A stretch of DNA of 64,000 nucleotides from JAAUUJ01 sp964392245 (GTDB lineage: Bacteria > Cyanobacteriota > Cyanobacteriia > Thermostichales > Thermostichaceae). The stretch's first letter is position 1, and each line of letters opens with the position of its first letter. The notes beneath the pieces are model-generated. The model ran no database searches. It had not been told where the DNA came from and was given only the letters and a program-made list of their open reading frames with translations. Of this stretch, positions 1 through 8,115 are shown in pieces. The stretch is taken from contig CAYMOX010000004.1 in NCBI GenBank assembly GCA_964392245.1, positions 62,001-126,000 on the forward strand, given 5' to 3'. Both the position numbers and the translations under genes were made by a program.

Positions 1-638
1 CGCCCGTTCATATCCAAGGGGACTGGGTTTGGATCAAGGGAGATCCGGTGGCTGCCCTCGGTGATTTCCAGCAACGGCTACCGGGCCAGCACAACCTGCA
101 GAACCTGCTCATGGCTGTGGCTGTTGCCCATTGGGCGGGTTTGGAGCGGGAGGCAATCGTTCAGGCCATAGCGGAGTTTCCTGGAGTGGCCCACCGCCTG
201 GAGACCGTAAAAACCCTGAACGGGGTGCGGTTTATCAATGACAGCAAAGCCACCAATTATGATGCTTCTCTGGTGGGCTTACAGTCTCTGCCTGCCCCCA
301 TCATCCTGATCGCCGGAGGAGATCCAAAGCAGGGGGATGATCAGGCCTGGCTTCAGGTGATTCAGGAAAAGGTAGTGTCAGTGGTGTTGATCGGGCGGGC
401 GGCGTCTCTGTTTACGGAGCGGTTGCAGGCGATTGGCTTTACAGAGCTGCATCAGGCTCATACCCTAGATGTAGCGGTAGCCCTGGCATGGCATCAGGCC
501 CAGGTGCTTCTGGCTCGGGGAACAGTTGCTGAAGTGACTGTGCTTCTCTCTCCAGCCTGTGCCAGTTTTGATCAGTACACAAACTTTGAAGAGCGTGGCG
601 AACACTTCCGGCAATGCTGTCAACATCTGGTCTGCTGA
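1..638 (+). CDS. murD: MurD, UDP-N-acetylmuramoyl-alanine:D-glutamate ligase (C-terminal part)
   Basis: The reading frame is open from base 3, so the gene begins outside the window; only about 212 C-terminal residues are present. MurD is the cytoplasmic Mur ligase that adds D-Glu to UDP-MurNAc-L-Ala. Visible are the end of the central ATPase domain (LPGQHNLQNLLMA, the Mur ligase middle/C junction) and the C-terminal Rossmann-like domain with INDSKATNYDA, the AGGDPKQGD loop and the terminal LLSPACASFDQYTNFEERG motif. All are diagnostic of MurD rather than MurC, MurE or MurF. The 3' end overlaps ftsW, which recalls the murD-ftsW order of the dcw cluster of other bacteria, although murG and murC do not follow here. 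Confidence 0.95.
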   Translation, partial: PVHIQGDWVWIKGDPVAALGDFQQRLPGQHNLQNLLMAVAVAHWAGLEREAIVQAIAEFPGVAHRLETVKTLNGVRFINDSKATNYDASLVGLQSLPAPIILIAGGDPKQGDDQAWLQVIQEKVVSVVLIGRAASLFTERLQAIGFTELHQAHTLDVAVALAWHQAQVLLARGTVAEVTVLLSPACASFDQYTNFEERGEHFRQCCQHLVC

Positions 639-1770
639 GGCGCGGATCCTGCGCTGGCTGACGGTTATCTGGCTGTTGCTGGGGTTGGCGATGCTGTTTT
701 CAGCGTCTTTCCCCATCGCCCAAAAAGTGACGGGTGACGGTCTTTACTTTGTCAAACGACAGCTAGTCTGGATCGGACTGGGTAGCGGCTGTTTTCTCAC
801 CATTGTGCGGGTACCGCTGCGTCGCTGGTTCGCTTTCTCGGGTGTGCTCTGTCTGATTGGGATCGGTCTGGTCATGGCCACGCATGTGCCAGGGCTGGGG
901 GTAGAACGGCTGGATGCCAGTCGTTGGCTTGATCTAAAAATCTTGCCCGTTGTGCAGCCCTCGGAATTTCTCAAACCCTTGCTGATTTTGCAGGGAGCCC
1001 TGGTGTTTGGTTACTGGTATCAGCACAGCATTGGTTACCGCATCGGATGGATTGCGCTGTTTACCCTTAGCTTGCTGGCCATTTTGACTCAGCCCAACCT
1101 GGGCACCACTGCCATTTGTGGACTGACCCTGTGGATGATGGCCTGGACTGCGGGTTTACCGATGGCCACCCTTCTGGGGACGGCAGGATTGGGAGTGGGA
1201 GCAGGGATCATCAGTATTTTGTTGAAAGACTACCAGCGGCGTCGGATCCTGGCCTTTCTGGATCCCTGGGCGAGTGCACAGGGCGATGGATATCAGCTGG
1301 TGCAAAGTCTGCTGGCCATTGGTTCGGGTGGGGTGTGGGGTCAGGGATTTGGCCTGTCCCAGCAAAAGTTGTTTTACCTGCCCATCCAGTACACCGACTT
1401 TATCTTTTCGGTGTTTGCCGAGGAGTTTGGTCTGGCGGGTTCGCTGTTCTTCCTGACCCTGCTGGCGGTCTATTTGCTAGTGGGGTTGAGGGTGATGCTC
1501 AAGTGTCGGGATCTGGCCTTGCGTCTGGTGGCCTGTGGTTGCCTTTGCTTTCTGGTGGGGCAATCCCTGCTCAATCTGGGGGTGGTGAGTGGTGCCCTGC
1601 CCACAACCGGGGTTCCTCTCCCGCTCTTTAGTCATGGGGGGAGCTCCATCCTGGCGGCAATGGTGGCGGCGGCCCTGTTAGTGCGAGTGGCCCGAGAAGC
1701 CGGTGCTGCCGACATCGTTCCTATTCGTGGGACCCCAGAGACCTATGGCGTACTGGCTTCTGAAGTCTGA
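559..1770 (+). CDS. ftsW: FtsW/RodA-family peptidoglycan polymerase
   Basis: This is a polytopic SEDS-family glycosyltransferase (403 aa, about ten membrane segments) that polymerises lipid II, here probably with the septal PBP. The diagnostic C-terminal SEDS signature reads PTTGVPLPLFSHGGSS, and the loop region carries the DPWASAQGDGYQ motif. The GTG at 559 overlaps murD by 80 bp and has no convincing Shine-Dalgarno; a second in-frame GTG at 595 would give 391 aa and a 44 bp overlap. Either start leaves the whole membrane domain intact. Adjacency to murD favours FtsW over RodA. The matching transpeptidase gene (ftsI) lies 9 kb away on the other strand. Confidence 0.9.
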   Translation: MPVLISTQTLKSVANTSGNAVNIWSAEARILRWLTVIWLLLGLAMLFSASFPIAQKVTGDGLYFVKRQLVWIGLGSGCFLTIVRVPLRRWFAFSGVLCLIGIGLVMATHVPGLGVERLDASRWLDLKILPVVQPSEFLKPLLILQGALVFGYWYQHSIGYRIGWIALFTLSLLAILTQPNLGTTAICGLTLWMMAWTAGLPMATLLGTAGLGVGAGIISILLKDYQRRRILAFLDPWASAQGDGYQLVQSLLAIGSGGVWGQGFGLSQQKLFYLPIQYTDFIFSVFAEEFGLAGSLFFLTLLAVYLLVGLRVMLKCRDLALRLVACGCLCFLVGQSLLNLGVVSGALPTTGVPLPLFSHGGSSILAAMVAAALLVRVAREAGAADIVPIRGTPETYGVLASEV

Positions 1771-2206
1771 ACCCACCGTCTACAGCCTGGCGGATCTGCA
1801 GCGGGATGGCGAGACCCTTTGGGATGGGGTGCGCAACTATCAGGCACGCAATTATCTGCAGGCCATGCAGATCGATGATCAAGCGTTTTTTTATCATTCC
1901 AACACCCAACCTCCCGGTGCTGTGGGGCTGATGCAGGTGGTAGCCACCCAGGTGGTGGATCCGACTCAATTCCGGGTGGACAGTCCCTACTTCGATGCCA
2001 AAGCGACTGAGGAGCACCCCCGCTGGTGGACGGTGAAGCTGAAGTTTCTGGAATGCTTTCCCCAGATGGTGACTCTGGATCAGCTCAAACAGACATTTAC
2101 TGACACGGAACTGGCGGTGGTGCGACGAGGAAATCGTCTCTCGGTCATGCCCGTACCCGATCCCGTGGCCCAACAGATCCTGAGCATGGCTCAGGTCAGG
2201 GCCTGA
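1745..2206 (+). CDS. EVE-domain protein
   Basis: A 153-residue single-domain protein beginning MAYWLLKSEPTVYSL, with GVRNYQARNYL and FFYHSNTQPPG, the hallmark segments of the EVE fold (thymocyte nuclear protein 1 family). EVE domains are PUA-like and bind modified bases in DNA or RNA; the physiological role in bacteria is not settled. The ATG at 1745 matches the family N-terminus, so it is preferred over an in-frame start further upstream. It overlaps the end of ftsW by 26 bp, implying translational coupling with the murD-ftsW transcript although no functional link is obvious. Confidence 0.88.
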   Translation: MAYWLLKSEPTVYSLADLQRDGETLWDGVRNYQARNYLQAMQIDDQAFFYHSNTQPPGAVGLMQVVATQVVDPTQFRVDSPYFDAKATEEHPRWWTVKLKFLECFPQMVTLDQLKQTFTDTELAVVRRGNRLSVMPVPDPVAQQILSMAQVRA

Positions 2207-2273
2207 TCGGCTTCTTGATGTTGATTTAACCTGTTTCCCCTACTCTAAAATCGTCCTTCCTCTGGCATTCACG

Positions 2274-2840
2274 ATGCTTCCCATTCTTGCCACGGCCTGT
2301 CTGACATTGACTTCCCTCTCCCCCTGCCAGATCCCGGAAACCACGGCACCCCCCCTACTTCTGGCCCAGACAAAACCCTCTGACTGGCTGCTGGCAGGTC
2401 TGGAGAAGGTAAAAAAAAGAGACTTTCAGGGGGCAATTGCTGACTACACCCAGGCCCTCACACTGGATCCTGAGTATGAGAAAGCCTACTACAACCGTGG
2501 CCTGGCCTACCTGGACATTGGGGAACTGGAGCAGGCGGTCAATGATTTCAGCCGCACTCTCCAACTGGACAGCCAGCATGCACGGGCCCACTACCACCGC
2601 GGTCGCACCCTGATCCTGATGGAGCGATGGGAGGAGGCTGGGGGAGATTTCACCCGGGCCATTGAGTTAGATCCCACCTATGCCCAGGCCTATCGCCGCC
2701 GGGGAGATGTGCTGGTGCAGCTGAATCGTACCGAAGCCGCCATCAGCGATTACCGCAAAGCTGCCGAGCTCCTGATCCAGGAAAATGAGCAGGATGCTGC
2801 TGAAAAAATTCTGGAGAAGATCAAAGAGCTGCAGAGCTAG
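2274..2840 (+). CDS. Secreted TPR-repeat protein
   Basis: 188 residues. A hydrophobic N-terminus with a following LLLAQ-like stretch looks like a signal peptide, so the protein is probably periplasmic or lumenal. Residues about 35-165 form roughly four tetratricopeptide repeats with the classic pattern (AIADYTQALTLDPEYEKAYY, AVNDFSRTLQLD, AGGDFTRAIELDP, AISDYRKA), ending in a charged helix. TPR domains mediate protein-protein contacts; no partner can be inferred. It has its own short upstream spacer of 67 bp after the EVE gene, and a 115 bp spacer before ureA, so it may be monocistronic. Confidence 0.85.
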   Translation: MLPILATACLTLTSLSPCQIPETTAPPLLLAQTKPSDWLLAGLEKVKKRDFQGAIADYTQALTLDPEYEKAYYNRGLAYLDIGELEQAVNDFSRTLQLDSQHARAHYHRGRTLILMERWEEAGGDFTRAIELDPTYAQAYRRRGDVLVQLNRTEAAISDYRKAAELLIQENEQDAAEKILEKIKELQS

Positions 2841-2955
2841 AGGGTTTTTCCAGGAATCAGGATCCCCAGAACCAGGAAAATGATCATAAACCCACAAGAG
2901 GAAAGGGTCTGGAGTGGTATAAGTAACCCTAGAGATTCATTCCTGTCGTTGGCGC

Positions 2956-3258
2956 ATGCATCTTTCACCTCAGGAAAAAGATAAGTTGCTGATTTACCTG
3001 GCCGCTCGCCTGGCTCAAGATCGTCGGGAGCGGGGGTTGAAACTGAACTACCCGGAAGCGGTGGCCTTTCTGAGTGCTGCGGTGATGGAGGGAGCTCGTG
3101 ATGGCCGCACCGTGGCTCAGCTGATGAGTGAGGGGCTAACCTGGTTAACTCAGGCGGATGTAATGCCCGGAGTGGCAGACATGATCCCAGAAATTCAGGT
3201 GGAGGCCACCTTTCCCGATGGCACCAAACTGGTGACCCTGCACCACCCGATTCGCTAA
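2956..3258 (+). CDS. ureA: Urease gamma subunit
   Basis: A 100-residue protein of exactly the usual UreA length. The start MHLSPQEKDKLLIYLAA, the central LNYPEAVAFLSAAVMEGARDG and the C-terminal VEATFPDGTKLVTLHHPI are standard UreA landmarks. UreA packs with UreB and the catalytic nickel subunit UreC to hydrolyse urea to ammonia and CO2 in the cytoplasm. ureB follows after 20 bp. The catalytic ureC is not next door: a photolyase gene follows ureB instead. Confidence 0.97.
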   Translation: MHLSPQEKDKLLIYLAARLAQDRRERGLKLNYPEAVAFLSAAVMEGARDGRTVAQLMSEGLTWLTQADVMPGVADMIPEIQVEATFPDGTKLVTLHHPIR

Positions 3259-3278
3259 GTTGTGATTCCTCAATTGTT

Positions 3279-3707
3279 ATGGCTCCTACTCGCAAACCCA
3301 AGCAAGCTTCTGAACCTGCTTCCCCTGCTCTGATCCCAGGCGAAATTTTGCTGGGCGCGGATCCGATTCAGGCCAACCAGGGGCGAGTGACCCAGGAGCT
3401 GGAGGTGACGAATACAGGGGATCGTCCGGTCCAGGTGGGTTCCCACTTCCATTTTTTTGAGGTGAACCGTGCCCTGCTGTTTGATCGAGAGGCCAGTTTT
3501 GGGATGCGCCTGAATATCCCCTCCGGCAATGCGGTTCGCTTTGAGCCCGGGCAAACCCACCGCGTCACCCTGGTTGCGATGGGGGGAAAAGGACTTGTCT
3601 ATGGTCTCAATGCCCTCACCGAGGGAACCGTCCTGACTCAGGTTCAAAAACAGCAAGCACTGCGGCGGCTGCACAGCTGGGGGGCAGAATCCGGTAGGGA
3701 AACTTAA
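3279..3707 (+). CDS. ureB: Urease beta subunit
   Basis: 142 residues, slightly longer than a typical UreB (about 100-110) because of a 15-20 residue Lys/Pro/Ala-rich N-terminal tail. The core is clear: LIPGEILLG, LEVTNTGDRPVQVGSHFHFFE, the FDREASFGMRLNIPSG segment and FEPGQTHRVTLV. The start at 3279 has no strong Shine-Dalgarno, so translation may be coupled to ureA 20 bp upstream. It supports the UreC active site through the HFHFFEVN region. The catalytic subunit and the accessory genes ureD-G are not in the window. Confidence 0.96.
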   Translation: MAPTRKPKQASEPASPALIPGEILLGADPIQANQGRVTQELEVTNTGDRPVQVGSHFHFFEVNRALLFDREASFGMRLNIPSGNAVRFEPGQTHRVTLVAMGGKGLVYGLNALTEGTVLTQVQKQQALRRLHSWGAESGRET

Positions 3708-3772
3708 GGTTCAGGGACTCATCCCAGGATCTCAGTCAGGCTGAGATCAGAAGAACCACCCAGAGTGCAAGC

Positions 3773-5377
3773 ATGACCATAGGAGTGTGGGTCCTGGGGG
3801 ACCAGTTGCAGGAACATCAGCAGGCCCTGGCCTCTATCCCCCAACCTCCCGCCGAGATTCCGGTGATTCTGATCGAATCCCACGACTGGGTTCGCCGTCG
3901 CCCCTATCACAAGCAAAAGCTGATCCTGATCTGGTCAGCGATGCGTCACTATGCCGAGCACCTTCGCCAGAAGGGGCATCCCGTCAACTATGTCGAAGCC
4001 GATCAGTTTCTGGATCCATTACTGTCCTGGGCTGAGGCACAGCATTTACAGGAAATTCGCCTGGTTGAACCCAGTGATCTGACCATGCGGGCCCTCGTGG
4101 ACGAGCTAGCTCCTCACCTCCCCTGCCCAGTGCACCAGGTGCAAAACACCTATTTCCTCTGGTCCCCTGCAGAGCTAACCCACTGGTTTCAAGGACGCAA
4201 ACGTTGGGTGATGGAGGATTTTTACCGCGAAGGTCGCCGCCGCTTCCAGATCCTGATGGAGGGGGAACAGCCTGCGGGAGGACGGTGGAATTTTGATCAG
4301 GAGAACCGCCAGCCTCCCAAACAAAAAGTGAGCTTCCCCACTCCGCCTGCACTGGAGCAGGATGAGATCACTCAGGCAGTGATTCGCAAAGTCGAAACTC
4401 AGTTCTCCCATCTCTTTGGCCAGATCCACCCCTTTCGTTGGGCCGTCAGCCGCGCACAAGCTCTCAAGACCCTGGATCATTTCATCTCCCACTGTCTGCC
4501 CCATTTTGGCCCACTGCAGGATGCCATGCTCAGGGGAGAAGACACCCTCTGGCATTCCCTCCTTTCCCCCTCCCTGAATCTCGGCTTGCTGCATCCTCAG
4601 GAAGTGATCGCAGCCGCAGAGACCGCCTATCGCCAGGGACAGGCAAAACTGGCCAGCACAGAAGGCTTTATCCGCCAGATCCTAGGATGGCGTGAATACA
4701 TGCACGGTCTATATGAGCAGCTGATGCCCCAGGGGTATGGAGACAAGAACTGGTTTGAGCATCAGGCCCCTTTGCCCGCCTTTTACTGGACAGCGGACAC
4801 CGACATGACCTGCATGCGCGAGACACTGGAACAGGTGCAGCGCACAGGTTACGCCCACCATATTCAACGCTTGATGCTCCTCAGTAACTTTGCCCTCATC
4901 AGTGGAGTGAATCCTCAGGCGCTGGAATCCTGGTTTCATGCCGTCTTTATTGATAGTTTCGACTGGGTGATGCAAACCAATGTGATCGGCATGGGGGTGT
5001 TTGCGGATGGCGGGATCCTGGCCACCAAACCCTATGCGGCCTCCGCCAACTATATCCACAAGATGAGCGACTACTGCCGAAATTGCCGCTACAATCACAA
5101 CGACAAGATTGGGGCAGCGGCATGTCCGTTCAATACCTTTTATTGGGACTTTTTGTTACGGCATCGCCAGAAGCTCACCCAACTGGGCAGGATGGGATTA
5201 GTACTCTCACATCTGCAGCGGATGGATCCATCCCTGACCGAGCAAATTCAGGTTGAAGCCACAGCCTGGTGGCAACGGCAGGGCCCTACCATCTCTTCTC
5301 CCCTGGAAGATGAAGCGTTTCTATCACCAACTTCCACATTCACTCAGCCTGTTACTGGAGAGGTTTGCCAATCATGA
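3773..5377 (+). CDS. FeS-type bacterial photolyase/cryptochrome (PhrB-like)
   Basis: 534 residues. The N-terminal 180 or so residues (WVLGDQL...HDWVRRRPYHKQKL) are the DPRP Rossmann domain of the deoxyribodipyrimidine-photolyase-related family, and the C-terminal half is the FAD-binding helical domain. Four cysteines (C347, C435, C438, C451) have exactly the spacing of the [4Fe-4S] ligands of Agrobacterium PhrB (350, 438, 441, 454), in DYCRNCRYNHNDK and GAAACPFN. PhrB-type enzymes repair (6-4) photoproducts with FAD and a lumazine antenna. The gene ends in an ATGA overlap with nrdR, so the two are co-translated. Confidence 0.9.
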   Translation: MTIGVWVLGDQLQEHQQALASIPQPPAEIPVILIESHDWVRRRPYHKQKLILIWSAMRHYAEHLRQKGHPVNYVEADQFLDPLLSWAEAQHLQEIRLVEPSDLTMRALVDELAPHLPCPVHQVQNTYFLWSPAELTHWFQGRKRWVMEDFYREGRRRFQILMEGEQPAGGRWNFDQENRQPPKQKVSFPTPPALEQDEITQAVIRKVETQFSHLFGQIHPFRWAVSRAQALKTLDHFISHCLPHFGPLQDAMLRGEDTLWHSLLSPSLNLGLLHPQEVIAAAETAYRQGQAKLASTEGFIRQILGWREYMHGLYEQLMPQGYGDKNWFEHQAPLPAFYWTADTDMTCMRETLEQVQRTGYAHHIQRLMLLSNFALISGVNPQALESWFHAVFIDSFDWVMQTNVIGMGVFADGGILATKPYAASANYIHKMSDYCRNCRYNHNDKIGAAACPFNTFYWDFLLRHRQKLTQLGRMGLVLSHLQRMDPSLTEQIQVEATAWWQRQGPTISSPLEDEAFLSPTSTFTQPVTGEVCQS

Positions 5378-5919
5378 AGTGCCCTCGATGCAGCAAAGAC
5401 AACATCCGTGTATTGGAATCCCGTTCTGCCGAAGCGGGGCAAAGTGTACGGCGGCGGCGGGAATGCATGGCCTGCAATTTTCGCTTCACCACCTATGAGC
5501 GGATCGAGTTTGTGCCCATCATGGTGACGAAAAGGGATGGATCCCGCGAGGGCTTCAACCGCAATAAGATCCTGCACGGCGTGATGCGGGCCTGTGAGAA
5601 AACCCAGGTGACGGTGCAGCAGATGGAAGAACTGGTTAATAATATCGAAGAACGTCTGCAGCTGCAGGATGTCCAGGAAATCACCACCCAGCAGATTGGC
5701 GATATGGTCCTGGAGAAACTCCAGGAGCTGAATGAAGTGGCCTATGTGCGCTTTGCCTCGGTGTATCGCCAGTTTCAAGGGGTCCATGATTTTGTGCATG
5801 AGCTCAAGCACCTGGAAGGTCACCATGTCTTTTCCTCTCACCCTGAGGTGGACGAACACAATTCATTTTCCCCTCCCCTCTACGCTCCGGAGCGGATCTC
5901 GCTAGCTGGCGAGGGTTAG
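5374..5919 (+). CDS. nrdR: NrdR, transcriptional repressor of ribonucleotide reductase
   Basis: 181 residues from the ATG at 5374. This start is chosen because it makes MKCPRCSKDN, the canonical NrdR start, has GGAGAGG ten bases upstream and overlaps the photolyase stop as ATGA. The zinc ribbon (CPRC ... CMAC) occupies residues 3-34, followed by the ATP-cone domain (VTKRDGSREGFNRNKIL onward to residue about 145). NrdR binds NrdR boxes upstream of nrd genes and senses dATP/ATP. The C-terminal tail of about 30 residues is Ser/Pro-rich and less conserved. No nrd gene is in the window. Confidence 0.95.
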   Translation: MKCPRCSKDNIRVLESRSAEAGQSVRRRRECMACNFRFTTYERIEFVPIMVTKRDGSREGFNRNKILHGVMRACEKTQVTVQQMEELVNNIEERLQLQDVQEITTQQIGDMVLEKLQELNEVAYVRFASVYRQFQGVHDFVHELKHLEGHHVFSSHPEVDEHNSFSPPLYAPERISLAGEG

Positions 5920-5957
5920 CGATTTTGCTGTCAAACTTTTCTCTGTCCGCAGTTAAC

Positions 5958-5986
5958 TTGTCTGCAAAAGCGGAATTTGCTACCCT
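5958..5986 (+). promoter_or_regulatory. Candidate promoter of rpsN
   Basis: TTGTCT and TACCCT are separated by 17 bp in the 101 bp spacer between nrdR and rpsN. The spacing is ideal for a group 1 sigma factor but both hexamers are imperfect, so this is a suggestion only. Confidence 0.3.
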
Positions 5987-6020
5987 TGTAAAGCTGATAT
6001 TTTGAGTCAGGAAAAGATCT

Positions 6021-6326
6021 GTGGCCAAAAAGAGTATGATTGCCCGTGAGCGAAAGCGGGAGCGTCTAACCCTAAAATATGATGCAAAGCGGGCTGAGCT
6101 GAAGGCCGCTCTGGCAGATCCTGAACTGGATCAGGAAACGCGCATGCTCCTCCATGGTCAATTGCAGCGGCTTCCTCGCAACAGTTCCTCCACTCGTCTG
6201 CGTACCCGGTGTTGGCTCACGGGTCGTCCTCGAGCTGTGTACAGCGATTTTGGCCTTTGCCGCAATGCCATTCGCCGGATGGCTCACGAGGGCCTTCTCC
6301 CAGGTGTCGTTAAGTCAAGCTGGTGA
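6021..6326 (+). CDS. rpsN: 30S ribosomal protein S14 (uS14)
   Basis: 101 residues starting from GTG (MAKKSMIARERKRERLTLKY). This is the long, zinc-free form of S14: it lacks the CxxC pairs of the short form. The C-terminal part, LTGRPRAVYSDFGLCRNAIRRMAHEG, is the conserved RNA-binding signature. As in other cyanobacteria the gene stands outside the main ribosomal protein operons. An RNase D-like gene follows 10 bp downstream if its TTG start is correct. Confidence 0.97.
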   Translation: MAKKSMIARERKRERLTLKYDAKRAELKAALADPELDQETRMLLHGQLQRLPRNSSSTRLRTRCWLTGRPRAVYSDFGLCRNAIRRMAHEGLLPGVVKSSW

Positions 6327-6336
6327 GCTGAAATCC

Positions 6337-6972
6337 TTGGGACATCTGCCATCTTTTCAGGTATGCGATTCTGATCTCTCGGAGGAGATGGTCGCCATTT
6401 ACAGTCAGGATCTCATGCTTGCAGTTGATACAGAGACCATGGGTTTACTGCCGCATCGGGATCGTCTCTGTGTGGTCCAGCTCTCGAATGCATCTGAGCA
6501 AGTTTGTTTGCTCCGAATTCCCAGAGGGTTACGGGAGGCCCCCCGGTTAAAGGCTCTGCTGGAATCTCCCGGTCTGGAAAAAGTCTTTCACTTTGCCCGT
6601 TTTGACATGGCCATGCTCAAGGTGCATCTCGGGATCCAGGTGTGGCCAGTGTTTTGTACCAAAATTGCCTCCAAGCTGGCCCGTACCTACACCAATAAGC
6701 ATGGCCTCAAAGATGTAGTGCAAGATCTCTGCCAGGTGGATCTGAATAAAACTGCCCAGAGTTCCGACTGGGGAGCTGTGTATGAACTCTCTCCTGAGCA
6801 ACTTGCCTATGCAGCGAACGATGTTCGCTATCTTCTATCCGTTCGATCCAGGTTGCAGATGATGTTGGCAAGGGAGGATCGTTGGGAATTAGCACAACAA
6901 TGTTTTGCTCATCTGCCCACCCTAGTGCAACTGGATCTGCTCGGGTACAGTCATATTTTCGAACATCAATAA
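6337..6972 (+). CDS. RNase D-like 3'-5' exonuclease
   Basis: About 211 residues forming a single DEDDy exonuclease domain: exo I AVDTETMGL, exo II HFARFDMAML and exo III YAANDVRYLL with the catalytic Tyr and Asp. It lacks the HRDC domains of full RNase D, as is usual for the short cyanobacterial and alphaproteobacterial form. It probably trims tRNA or other RNA 3' ends. The start is uncertain: TTG 6337 gives the family-like N-terminus near SFQVCDSDL, while GTG 6304 would overlap rpsN. An in-frame extension to 6154 lies inside rpsN and is unlikely to be translated. Confidence 0.85.
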   Translation: MGHLPSFQVCDSDLSEEMVAIYSQDLMLAVDTETMGLLPHRDRLCVVQLSNASEQVCLLRIPRGLREAPRLKALLESPGLEKVFHFARFDMAMLKVHLGIQVWPVFCTKIASKLARTYTNKHGLKDVVQDLCQVDLNKTAQSSDWGAVYELSPEQLAYAANDVRYLLSVRSRLQMMLAREDRWELAQQCFAHLPTLVQLDLLGYSHIFEHQ

Positions 6973-6978
6973 GCTAAT

Positions 6979-8043
6979 TCAAGAGGGAGGAGGGGATAAA
7001 CTCTGCCAGTCTTGCTGATAGGTTTCGATCAGGCGAGCCTGGGCATGAATGGCCTCCAGGGTGATCGTCAGGTTTTGCCACTCTTCGGTGGGCTGACTGG
7101 GATATTGCTTCAGCTTTTCAACCATGGAAGCCAGAGTGGTTTGCAGCTGTTGCATCATTTGCTGTGTTTGTTGAGCCACCTGGACTGTTTCTGCAATGCG
7201 AACATTATTCTGGTTTTGTTGATACTTGGCCAGAGATTCACCCCTGAGAATACTGAGAATAGCGCCTTCCTTGGCCCGTTGAGGCACAATCCGCAATTGC
7301 AGAACAAGAGGTTCCCCCCGATAAACTCTTTCCACCTCAGCGGTTTGGGGTTCCCCGATCACCTGCTCATCCAGGGCCATCATCCGTTTCATACTAACTA
7401 ACAGTTTCGAACGAATACCATCGGAAAGCTGTTTGAATAAATCCCGCAGGATGCCCTGCTGACGATAGCGGATGCGACAGGTGTGGCCCTCAGAAGGCTC
7501 GACAAAGATCTGATCCGCCTGTTCATCCAACGCTCTTCTCAGCATCGAGTTCAGCAGCTGTTGGACCGTCTCATCCGAATCGCCTTCAATGGGTCGAGAG
7601 GTAGTGCGACTCGGTGAGGAGACTGCTGCCGCTGGGGTAGGGGGCTCTTCTACCGCCTCAGAGGCCAATGAGTGGGAGGGAGAGTCTGCTGCTTTTTTAG
7701 CCTTGGGAGACTGGGCGGCCTGTAGAGCCGCAACTTCCGCAGGATCGGGAGGATGACTGAAATAATAGGCAATCAGATCCTGGTGTTGCTGAAACGTGAG
7801 GGCAAAAGGTTCGACTTTCAATTGCGAGTAGGCTAACATCTTGCCCACATAATCAAGAGCAGCCAGGTCCTCAGGATCCACCATCCCTAGCAGCAACGAC
7901 CCTTGATCGATCGCTATCGGTACAACCTGGTAGTAAATACAGATTTCTACCGGTAGGTACTGAGCAATCAGGGCAGGGACGCGCGCTCGGTCTATCTTGG
8001 ACAATTGGGTTACCGCTAAGGACTGATCTCTCTCCGAACTCAC
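6979..8043 (-). CDS. PilB/GspE-like protein lacking the ATPase core
   Basis: 354 residues from a GTG with AAGGAG just upstream. Residues about 15-110 resemble the N-terminal MshEN/T2SSE-N domain of PilB/GspE (LPVEICIYYQVVPIAIDQGSLL). A Ser/Pro/Ala-rich linker follows (about 115-160), then the start of the ATPase N-subdomain (VQQLLNSMLRRALDEQADQIFVEP), where the protein leaves the family before any Walker A, Asp box or Walker B. The C-terminal 90 residues are Gln-rich and probably coiled coil. It may be a regulatory or scaffolding partner of a type IV pilus motor. The arrangement is unlikely to be a sequencing truncation because the C-terminus is a coherent new domain. Confidence 0.7.
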   Translation of the reverse strand: MSSERDQSLAVTQLSKIDRARVPALIAQYLPVEICIYYQVVPIAIDQGSLLLGMVDPEDLAALDYVGKMLAYSQLKVEPFALTFQQHQDLIAYYFSHPPDPAEVAALQAAQSPKAKKAADSPSHSLASEAVEEPPTPAAAVSSPSRTTSRPIEGDSDETVQQLLNSMLRRALDEQADQIFVEPSEGHTCRIRYRQQGILRDLFKQLSDGIRSKLLVSMKRMMALDEQVIGEPQTAEVERVYRGEPLVLQLRIVPQRAKEGAILSILRGESLAKYQQNQNNVRIAETVQVAQQTQQMMQQLQTTLASMVEKLKQYPSQPTEEWQNLTITLEAIHAQARLIETYQQDWQSLSPPPS

Positions 8044-8115
8044 CTTACTCCTTAAGCTAGGTCGCTAGCACTATCATAGGCAGCTTTGGGGGGCTTTGAG
8101 GAAGCAAGCTTGAGA

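Noticed and set aside
6154..6336. N-terminal extension of the RNase D-like gene inside rpsN
   Set aside because: It codes the alternative frame of a ribosomal protein gene and is not conserved in the family.
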